From: an uncultured Paraglaciecola sp.
GTDB lineage: Bacteria; Pseudomonadota; Gammaproteobacteria; Enterobacterales; Alteromonadaceae
NCBI RefSeq assembly: GCF_913020055.1
Contig: NZ_CAJWCF010000001.1
Coordinates: forward strand, 53,969-117,968
Reading direction: 5' to 3'
Length of the DNA: 64,000 nt
The notes beneath the pieces were generated by a model, which did no database searches, was not told the origin of the DNA, and worked only from the letters and a program-made list of their open reading frames with translations. Below, piece after piece: positions 57,659-64,000 of this stretch. The position numbers were made by a program, and so were the translations under genes. Positions within the stretch are counted from its first letter, which is position 1. Every line of letters begins with the position of its first letter.

Positions 57659-58945
57659 TTGGTTAAATTATTTAAATATATTAGTATTTTTCTACTATTA
57701 GTCATTCTTGCGGTTATAGGCCTTTTCATCACGGCAATCGAGTCCTATCCCATTGTTGTCACCCGTAGTGGCGAACAAATCAACCAAGCAGAATCAGTTA
57801 AAAAACTGATGCAGCAACTTAGTGCGAGTGTGAAAAATAGAACCAACAAACAGAATATGAATATTAGCCAAGATCAGTTGAATAGCTTAGTAGGCTTTGC
57901 GCAGCGCGCCAACGGAAATATTAATGGTCAAGTGCATATAACTCAGCATTCAACCAGTGTTTTGGCTAGCTACCAATTACCCAAAAACCCTATTGGGCAA
58001 TATCTGAATTTTGATATCTTATTATTACCTGGCCCCGGAATTAACGTAAGTCATGTGAAACTTGGCCCCGTTAATGTGCCCGGTAGTTTCGCTTTAGATT
58101 CCCTTATTTACTTAGCTAATTGGTATACCAACAGCGATATCGCTAGTCAATTTGTGCAGCAAGTAGAGTCGGTATCTATGACTGAGCGTCAAATGCAATT
58201 GTCTGTACTGCCGCTGGATCAATTTCTTAGGGAATTAAATGAGGTTAAACAAGGCCTAGGCGGCGGTAGTGATGAAGAAATGCGACTTAGAACAGCGTAT
58301 TACCTGAAACAACTGTCTTTATTAGATGCGGGGAAAAGTGCAACAGCACAATCTTTGGCTGAGTATATTGGGCCTGTATTTAGCTTGGCAGTAAATCGCT
58401 CAACTTATGAAACAGCTGCTAAAGAAAACGAAGCAGCAATCATGGCTCTAGCAATATTTGCTGGGCATCATAGATTTGCTAATTTAGTGGGTGATGTGCA
58501 GCCAATGAGAGGCAAGGTCGCACTGCCCAGAACGAAGCCAATGTTAAAATCTAGAATCGATCTTAATCAACACTTCATTTTCTCTGCAGCCATCAAAATA
58601 TTATCCGAACAAGGTTTGAGTATCGCCATTGGTGAATTCAAAGAGTTAATGGATAGAAGTGACGATGGCAGTGGTTATAGTTTTGTAGACTTGGCAGCGG
58701 ATATTGCGGGAGTAGAATTTGCTGTGGCTGCGACAACCCCTTCTAGCGCTACTTCGATACAAAATATACTTGCTGGCAACACTGATGAAAGCCTATTTTT
58801 TCCTAGCATCAAGGGCTTACCTGAAGGCTTAAGCAAAAGTGAATTTAGCCGTGATTTTACTGAAGTAGACAGCCCTGAGTATCTTAAAATGGTAGGCAGC
58901 ATCAATAATAGAATCGCTGAATTACCTATACATAAAGCTCGTTAG
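57659..58945 (+). CDS. Uncharacterised membrane-anchored protein
   Basis: A 428-residue protein with one N-terminal transmembrane helix (about residues 7-28) and the rest probably periplasmic. The first ~200 residues are beta-rich (QVHITQHSTSVLASYQLP, FDILLLPGPGINVSHVKLGPV). The second half is helical and includes FAGHHRFANLVG and SFVDLAADIAGVEFA. The start is TTG at 57659 with GAGGG upstream. It follows parE by 44 bp and may be in that operon. I do not recognise the family; the sequence is intact and probably conserved in Alteromonadales. Confidence 0.75.
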   Translation: MVKLFKYISIFLLLVILAVIGLFITAIESYPIVVTRSGEQINQAESVKKLMQQLSASVKNRTNKQNMNISQDQLNSLVGFAQRANGNINGQVHITQHSTSVLASYQLPKNPIGQYLNFDILLLPGPGINVSHVKLGPVNVPGSFALDSLIYLANWYTNSDIASQFVQQVESVSMTERQMQLSVLPLDQFLRELNEVKQGLGGGSDEEMRLRTAYYLKQLSLLDAGKSATAQSLAEYIGPVFSLAVNRSTYETAAKENEAAIMALAIFAGHHRFANLVGDVQPMRGKVALPRTKPMLKSRIDLNQHFIFSAAIKILSEQGLSIAIGEFKELMDRSDDGSGYSFVDLAADIAGVEFAVAATTPSSATSIQNILAGNTDESLFFPSIKGLPEGLSKSEFSRDFTEVDSPEYLKMVGSINNRIAELPIHKAR

Positions 58946-58948
58946 AAA

Positions 58949-59257
58949 CTAACGGGCTGTTTTTTGAAATTGATTCAGGGTTTTAAGCATCAATTCAATT
59001 TTTTTGACTATGCTAGGCAGTTGTTCTTTTAGCTCATCTTGAGCTATTTTTTCTAACGCTAACACTTCATTCGCTAATTCTTCTACATAAGGTTTAAACA
59101 AACGACTATTAGTGGTAAATCCTGCGTCTTTGGCAAAAATAGCACTAAACTTGCCTTTTCCATCATGCTGCAAACGGCTAATGACTTGATCGGCATCAAT
59201 AGATTTTCTATAAATAAGTTGTACGTTTTCGCTGAGGCTTTGAATGATTGTTTGCAT
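58949..59257 (-). CDS. Small uncharacterised helical protein
   Basis: A 102-residue all-helical, charged protein (IYRKSIDADQVISRLQHDGKG, ALEKIAQDELKEQLPS) without signal peptide or membrane segment. It is convergent with the preceding gene, ending 3 bp from it. Not recognised; its length, composition and position make a real gene more likely than not. Confidence 0.6.
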   Translation of the reverse strand: MQTIIQSLSENVQLIYRKSIDADQVISRLQHDGKGKFSAIFAKDAGFTTNSRLFKPYVEELANEVLALEKIAQDELKEQLPSIVKKIELMLKTLNQFQKTAR

Positions 59258-59349
59258 AACTAAAGTTTTACTTAAGGTTGTCGATATAGATTTGATGCGG
59301 GCGATTTTGCCCGTTTTTGTACTCTGCTACAAGTAATAAGGAGCACTGT

Positions 59350-59535
59350 ATGGATATTTCAGGAGCGAGTCACTCGTCGGTTAGTTCGACGCTTGAAATA
59401 AAGTCTCTACAACTTGCTAAATCACAGCAAAAAGTAGAGGGTCAAGCGACATTAGATCTAATCGAAGCTGCTGCAGCACCTAAAACTTCATCTGCTAACT
59501 CAGCAATTGGGTCCAATATCGACACCTTTGCCTGA
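59350..59535 (+). CDS. YjfB-like putative motility protein
   Basis: A 61-residue protein beginning MDISGASHSSVSSTLEI, the N-terminal signature of the YjfB family, whose Bacillus member is under flagellar sigma control. AAGGAG with 6-nt spacing strongly supports the ATG at 59350. It is mostly helical with a low-complexity Ala/Ser tail. Function unknown, motility by family name only. Confidence 0.75.
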   Translation: MDISGASHSSVSSTLEIKSLQLAKSQQKVEGQATLDLIEAAAAPKTSSANSAIGSNIDTFA

Positions 59536-59563
59536 TAATAATGGGGTTCCTTTAATAGTTACC

Positions 59564-60589
59564 CTATGGATGAAGCTGTAAATCAAGCGGCGTTTTGCCG
59601 GGCTGGCCACCTATTTCTCTCACGAGCTTAGGCACCAGATAACCCGGCTGACGCTTTATCAATTCCCGCATCAACTGTTTTGCTTTGCTGTCAGGTGAAT
59701 CAAAATGTTCAGCGCCTTGTACTTTATCTAAAACATGTAAGTAATAAGGCATCACGCCTATCTCGAACAAACCTTCGTTTAATGCAATTTGTTCATCCGC
59801 GGTATCGTTTATGCCCTTCAACAACACTGCCTGATTGAGTAATGTTACACCCGCCTGTTTTAACTTTTGCATTGACTTAGCAAGCGCAGTATCAATTTCA
59901 TTGGCATGATTAACGTGCAACACCATCACAGGTTTCAAACGGGATTGGGTAAACCAAGCAATTAACTCAGTTGTAATCCTAGAAGGAATAACCACCGGCA
60001 AACGCGTGTGAATACGCAATCGTTTGATATGTGGAATAGCCTCTATCTGGTTGGTTAGCCATGCTAGAAAATCATCATTAGCCATCAATGGGTCGCCACC
60101 GGAATAAATCACTTCGTCGAGCTGTGGGTTAGCTGCAATATAATCTAATGCCTGTTTCCATTGTTGTTTATTTAAATGGTTATCGGTGTAAGGGAAGTGT
60201 CTTCTAAAACAATAACGGCAGTTCACAGCACAGCCGCCCCTTACCAACAGCAAAAGTCGATTTTGATACTTATGCAGAATCCCAGGTTGCTTATTGTTTT
60301 GTTCTTGTAGTGGGTCGGTCGAAAAGTTTTCTGAGGTAACAAACTCACTACGACTGGTAAACACTTGTCTAAACAAAGGATCGAGGGGATCGCCTTTTTT
60401 CATTCTTTTGGCAAAAGGACGAGGCACTCGCATTGGGAAAAGTTGTCTTGCCTTAATATCATCTTCGAAGTTTTCTAAAGGTAATTCTAAGTATTCAAGC
60501 AACGAAAGTGGGTTTGAAAAGGACATAGCCATTTCTTTTTGCCAGTTGTTCTCTACAGCCAGCAGTTTTTTAGGTATTATTTGTGACAA
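59564..60589 (-). CDS. epmB: EF-P beta-lysylation protein EpmB
   Basis: A 341-residue radical SAM lysine 2,3-aminomutase-like enzyme that makes R-beta-lysine for EF-P modification. The 4Fe-4S motif [11 protein letters not shown] and the PLP-site region toward the C-terminus are present; YSGGDPLM is conserved. It starts at TTG 60589, only 34 bp from the divergent efp start. Confidence 0.94.
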   Translation of the reverse strand: MSQIIPKKLLAVENNWQKEMAMSFSNPLSLLEYLELPLENFEDDIKARQLFPMRVPRPFAKRMKKGDPLDPLFRQVFTSRSEFVTSENFSTDPLQEQNNKQPGILHKYQNRLLLLVRGGCAVNCRYCFRRHFPYTDNHLNKQQWKQALDYIAANPQLDEVIYSGGDPLMANDDFLAWLTNQIEAIPHIKRLRIHTRLPVVIPSRITTELIAWFTQSRLKPVMVLHVNHANEIDTALAKSMQKLKQAGVTLLNQAVLLKGINDTADEQIALNEGLFEIGVMPYYLHVLDKVQGAEHFDSPDSKAKQLMRELIKRQPGYLVPKLVREIGGQPGKTPLDLQLHP

Positions 60590-60623
60590 TTACAGACTCA
60601 GCATAGTTACATTACGGGGACAC

Positions 60624-61193
60624 ATGGCTAATTTCAGCACAAATGAGTTTAAAGCGGGCTTAAAGATAATGCTCGACGGCGAACCTTGCAACATTCTTGA
60701 AAATGAATTAGTAAAACCAGGTAAAGGCCAAGCCTTTAGTCGGGTTAAAATTCGCAAACTTATTTCAGGAAAAGTAATAGAAAAAACCTTCAAATCAGGT
60801 GATTCAGTAGAAGGTGCCGATGTGTTGGATACCGAACTGGCCTATTTGTATACCGATGGTGAATTCTGGCATTTCATGAATAATGAAACATTCGAACAAA
60901 TTGCCGCAGATGAAAAAGCAGTAGGTGAAAACGTTAAGTGGTTAGTAGAAAACGACACTTGCACCATTACTCTTTGGAACGGCGCACCTATTGTTGTGCA
61001 ACCGGCTAATTTTGTTGAACTTGAAATCACTGAAACAGATCCTGGTCTTAAGGGCGATACTGCTGGTACCGGTGGTAAACCTGCTACTTTATCTTCAGGT
61101 GCCGTTATCCGAGTGCCTTTATTTGTGCAAACTGGCGAAGTCGTTAAAGTCGATACTCGTAGTGGCGAATACGTATCTAGAGCGCAAAAATAG
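60624..61193 (+). CDS. efp: Elongation factor P
   Basis: A 189-residue three-domain translation factor that relieves stalling at polyproline. The modified lysine is K34 in KPGKGQAF, matching the EpmA/EpmB beta-lysylation type rather than the rhamnosylated Arg type. ATG 60624 is preceded by GGGG; the open frame upstream is fortuitous. A terminator follows. Confidence 0.97.
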   Translation: MANFSTNEFKAGLKIMLDGEPCNILENELVKPGKGQAFSRVKIRKLISGKVIEKTFKSGDSVEGADVLDTELAYLYTDGEFWHFMNNETFEQIAADEKAVGENVKWLVENDTCTITLWNGAPIVVQPANFVELEITETDPGLKGDTAGTGGKPATLSSGAVIRVPLFVQTGEVVKVDTRSGEYVSRAQK

Positions 61194-61222
61194 GTTATAC
61201 CTATACCGCTTCAAAATATATT

Positions 61223-61246
61223 AAGCCCACGTTAGTGGGCTTTTTT
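61223..61246 (+). terminator. Rho-independent terminator of efp
   Basis: Eight-bp stem AAGCCCAC / GTGGGCTT around GTTA, followed by a six-base T run overlapping the stem end. Confidence 0.88.
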
Positions 61247-61268
61247 ATTGTTTAAAAATGGGAAAACA

Positions 61269-62243
61269 ATGCAAGCAGATAAATGGCGACCTAGTGCTTC
61301 AATCGAAGCATTAAAACAGCGGGCCTTAGTGTTGCAAAAAATCAGACAGTTTTTTGCAATTCGTGATGTGCTTGAGGTAGATACTCCTTCCTTGAGTCAT
61401 GCCACTGTGACCGATGAACATTTATATTCTTTTTCGACCCAATTTAATCACCCCAATACACCACAAGCATGCACCCTGTATTTACAAACCTCTCCTGAAT
61501 TTGCCATGAAAAGACTTTTAAGTGCTGGCAGTGGTGCTATTTATCAAATCTGTAAGTCTTTTAGAAACGAAGAAGTGGGGAATTTTCATAATCCTGAATT
61601 TACTATGCTTGAGTGGTACAGACCGCGCTTTGATCATCTGCAGTTAATGAGTGAAATTGATGAACTCATGCAGTTGATATTAGGCTGTGATACGGCAGAA
61701 CGAGTGACTTATCAAAATGTGTTCAAGCAACATTTGGGATGCGATCCACTAACATCGACTCTGGCCGAGATCCAAAATTTGGCAAGCCAATATGGCCATG
61801 CTGAACTGGCAGCCAAAGAGAGCAACAAAGACACATTACTAATGCTGTTGTTTAGCCAGCACATTGAGCCCCAAATAGGCCAAGACCGTCCTTGCTTTGT
61901 TTTGGACTTTCCCGCCAGTCAAGCTGCATTAGCTAAAATAAGCGCAACCAACCCACTAGTAGCCGAGCGATTCGAGTTGTATTTTCAAGGCATAGAATTG
62001 GCGAATGGTTTCCATGAACTAACCGATGGAGCAGAGCAACTGAAACGTTTTGAGCAAGATAATATCAAACGTAAAAATGTAGGATTGGAAATGATGCCCA
62101 TAGATCAAAATTTTATCGCCGCGATAAATGCAGGATTGCCAGCATGTGCTGGCGTTGCACTAGGTATTGATAGACTTTTAATGCTGGCTTTTAACTGTTC
62201 TAGTATTGACCAAGTCATCGCTTTTGAAAATAGTCGAGCTTAG
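61269..62243 (+). CDS. epmA: EF-P--(R)-beta-lysine ligase EpmA
   Basis: A 324-residue class II LysRS paralogue without the anticodon-binding domain, ligating beta-lysine to EF-P K34. Motif 2 [21 protein letters not shown] and motif 3 GIDRLLML are intact. ATG 61269 gives the E. coli length (325); GGGAAA lies upstream. Grouped with efp and epmB, giving a complete EF-P modification set except EpmC. Confidence 0.94.
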   Translation: MQADKWRPSASIEALKQRALVLQKIRQFFAIRDVLEVDTPSLSHATVTDEHLYSFSTQFNHPNTPQACTLYLQTSPEFAMKRLLSAGSGAIYQICKSFRNEEVGNFHNPEFTMLEWYRPRFDHLQLMSEIDELMQLILGCDTAERVTYQNVFKQHLGCDPLTSTLAEIQNLASQYGHAELAAKESNKDTLLMLLFSQHIEPQIGQDRPCFVLDFPASQAALAKISATNPLVAERFELYFQGIELANGFHELTDGAEQLKRFEQDNIKRKNVGLEMMPIDQNFIAAINAGLPACAGVALGIDRLLMLAFNCSSIDQVIAFENSRA

Positions 62244-62341
62244 ATTGGACATTTTTGTGTCACTGCCTGTATAAGTTATTTAAGAATGGGAAGTTATTAA
62301 CGTTATTCCGTGAAAAACGATAAAAGGTCAATAAACACTCT

Positions 62342-62782
62342 ATGCCTGATTTACAAATATCCACGTTACAAAATGAATGGGTAACACTACAAACCCAGTT
62401 CGACAGTTATGAAAAATGCTCCTTAGCCATCAAACTTTTTTGCATTTTAATCTGCTGCATTCTAGTTTTTGCTCTAAATGCTGGTTTATGGTGCTTGTTA
62501 GTTATTGCTATTTTATGGCTACAAGACGGGATTTGGAAAACCTTTCAACATAGAATCGGCTTACGTCTTGAGGTTGTAGAACAAGCAATCAAAGATTTTC
62601 CGCTTGCGATTCAAGAAAATGCGATACCAATAGGCATGCAATTTAATCTAGCGTGGGGGCAATCTCGACCAAACACTATTGGTTTGGTTGGTGAATATAT
62701 TAAACAGTCCCTTAAACCTACTGTAGCTTATCCCCATGTGGCTTTGATGGCTTTAGTACTTGTGAAGTTTTATGTCAACTAA
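62342..62782 (+). CDS. Small membrane protein
   Basis: A 146-residue protein with two closely spaced transmembrane helices (about residues 30-65) and a soluble C-terminal part. Not recognised. Its 3' end overlaps the next gene by 11 bp, so the two are co-translated. Confidence 0.7.
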   Translation: MPDLQISTLQNEWVTLQTQFDSYEKCSLAIKLFCILICCILVFALNAGLWCLLVIAILWLQDGIWKTFQHRIGLRLEVVEQAIKDFPLAIQENAIPIGMQFNLAWGQSRPNTIGLVGEYIKQSLKPTVAYPHVALMALVLVKFYVN

Positions 62783-63416
62783 GCAAAAACACTACCTTGT
62801 GGGTTATGGCAGTTTGCTGAGTCATGATAGCCGCTCACGTTATTCAAATATCTTTTGCCCAAACATGCCTATTGTTTTAGAAGGATGGCGACGTGAATGG
62901 TTAGCAAGGGGTTTAGCAGACTTACAAACTGGTTTAGGTGTAAGTCAAATTGAGTCTGCCCAACTAAACGCAGTGTTGTTACCCATAGAACAAATATCTG
63001 CTGAGTTACGTACCCGTGAGCAAGACTATCAATTTGTTGAAGTCGACCCAGTCAACATACAGGCCGCCCAAGAATCTGCATTGACGCAAACTGAACTTAA
63101 TAACATTCGCGCTAATCCAGATAACAACAAAATATGGATATGTGCCAACTTACATAAAGAACAAGCCGACATCCACTACCCGATCAATCAAACATACTTG
63201 GACACCTGTCTTGTAGGATGTCTTGATTTGGCAATCGATGACTTTGCTGCTGACTTTATCCAACACACCCACTTTTGGCAGCATGGCTGGGTAAACGACC
63301 GTAATAATGCACGCTACGCGAGAGCGGCAAATGTCACACTGCAGCAACAAAAACAAATTGATAAACTTTTAGAGCAGCAGCAAGTATTACAATATCGACA
63401 AGATACTGATAGATGA
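62772..63416 (+). CDS. Gamma-glutamylcyclotransferase-like protein
   Basis: A 214-residue protein with YGSLLSHDSR near the N-terminus, the conserved GGCT substrate loop (YGSL), and TREQDYQFVEVDP, which places the catalytic Glu where GGCT enzymes have it. Probably acts on a gamma-glutamyl-like peptide or amine. It overlaps both neighbours (11 and 4 bp). Confidence 0.75.
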   Translation: MSTKQKHYLVGYGSLLSHDSRSRYSNIFCPNMPIVLEGWRREWLARGLADLQTGLGVSQIESAQLNAVLLPIEQISAELRTREQDYQFVEVDPVNIQAAQESALTQTELNNIRANPDNNKIWICANLHKEQADIHYPINQTYLDTCLVGCLDLAIDDFAADFIQHTHFWQHGWVNDRNNARYARAANVTLQQQKQIDKLLEQQQVLQYRQDTDR

Positions 63417-63967
63417 AAGTCCTCAGCTCACCTCGATTAAAGTTAAGAAAATTAACGACCAAAGATGCAGACTTTATTGTTGAACTGCTGAACGACCCAG
63501 ATTGGTTTAGATATATCGGCGACCATGGTGTCAAAAACAGACAGGAAGCTTTGCTCTATATTAAAAATGGACCACAAACCATGTATCAACAACATGCTAC
63601 CGGTTTGTTATTAGTTGAATCACTCGAGCATCAAACTCCAATTGGATTATGTGGTCTATTAAAGCGCCCTACACTACCTCACCCCGACCTTGGCTTTGCA
63701 TTTTTACCCAATTATCGAAAACAGGGCTTTGCTTTAGAAGCGGCAAAACTTGTGATGACTGATGCCCTTGAACGAAAACTGAATGATAAAATATTAGCGA
63801 TCACTTCTGTCGATAATGAAAAGTCGATTCATTTACTGACAAAACTAGGTTTCAATTTTAAAGAATTGATAGATTTTTCAGGGAGAGGGGATAAAACCAA
63901 ATTGTTTGAGTTGATTATTAATACCATATATGGACCCTCTCCAATTGCAAGACACCAATTTGACTGA
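63413..63967 (+). CDS. GNAT family N-acetyltransferase (RimJ/RimL-like)
   Basis: A 184-residue acetyltransferase. SPRLKLRKLTTKDADFIVELLNDPDWF at the N-terminus, LGFAFLPNYRKQGFALEAAKLV (acetyl-CoA loop) and TSVDNEKSIHLLTKLGFNF are typical of the RimJ/RimL subgroup. The acceptor is unknown. It overlaps the GGCT-like gene by 4 bp. Confidence 0.88.
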   Translation: MKVLSSPRLKLRKLTTKDADFIVELLNDPDWFRYIGDHGVKNRQEALLYIKNGPQTMYQQHATGLLLVESLEHQTPIGLCGLLKRPTLPHPDLGFAFLPNYRKQGFALEAAKLVMTDALERKLNDKILAITSVDNEKSIHLLTKLGFNFKELIDFSGRGDKTKLFELIINTIYGPSPIARHQFD

Positions 63968-64000
63968 TTAACAACACTCATTGCTGCCATATATTCGGCT

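Noticed and set aside
60294..60623. Longer N-terminus for EF-P
   Set aside because: It is antisense to epmB; EF-P begins at ATG 60624 with K34 correctly placed.

Overview
The window is chromosomal DNA from a gammaproteobacterium of the Alteromonadales, most like the Glaciecola/Paraglaciecola/Aliiglaciecola group. This is an inference from low-GC marine-type coding sequence, a 'marine' single-substrate sortase system, PanP in place of PanD, a GlyGly-CTERM protein, and gene order shared with Enterobacteria and Shewanella. No rRNA, tRNA, CRISPR array, prophage or complete insertion sequence was recognised. Most of the window is core genome in compact operons.

Layout. 0-4.1 kb: a dedicated Gram-negative sortase system (PdsO-like OmpA protein, VIT/VWA target ending in LPKTA plus a membrane tail, class GN sortase) and a helical repeat lipoprotein. 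4.5-17.1 kb: yadG/yadH ABC exporter, a TrmB-like methyltransferase, a degenerate EAL protein, then panP facing the reverse-strand block panC, panB, folK, pcnB, gluQ, dksA, sfsA (the E. coli order), then pepB and a small HTH protein. pcnB appears to start at ATT behind a strong Shine-Dalgarno. 17.3-26.2 kb: yhgN, yjaG, rsmD, ftsY-ftsE-ftsX, a nucleotide pyrophosphatase-like phosphodiesterase and parC. 26.3-30.2 kb: a 7TM hybrid histidine kinase with a BarA-like HPt domain, and a DUF2982 protein.

30.4-36.3 kb is accessory and damaged. An RND pump gene and its adaptor abut head-to-head with the C-terminal part of a GlyGly-CTERM secreted peptidase; both flanking genes lack their 5' ends, which suggests a deletion joint near 34.54 kb. 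36.3-45 kb: a perfect 52-bp palindrome, the agmatine-to-putrescine pair aguA-aguB, a GST, a tandem solute-binding-protein fusion, DUF2237, DUF4112 and DUF819 proteins, and hemH.

45.5-50.5 kb is the most unusual part: a four-gene operon of a coiled-coil protein, an OmpA-like membrane protein, a Rab/Ras-like small GTPase and a GGDEF-EAL protein. Three of the four genes carry clear lesions (a one-base frameshift in an A tract, an in-frame TGA, an in-frame TAA and a deletion frameshift in GGDEF). Only the GTPase is open throughout. It looks like a little-described surface/c-di-GMP/GTPase module in decay.

50.5-64 kb returns to core genes: a bacterial voltage-gated channel with an unusually acidic filter, tolC, nudF-yqiB-cpdA-yqiA-parE (the E. 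coli order; parC lies about 30 kb away), two uncharacterised genes, a YjfB-like protein, the EF-P set epmB/efp/epmA, and a small operon of a membrane protein, a gamma-glutamylcyclotransferase-like protein and a GNAT acetyltransferase.
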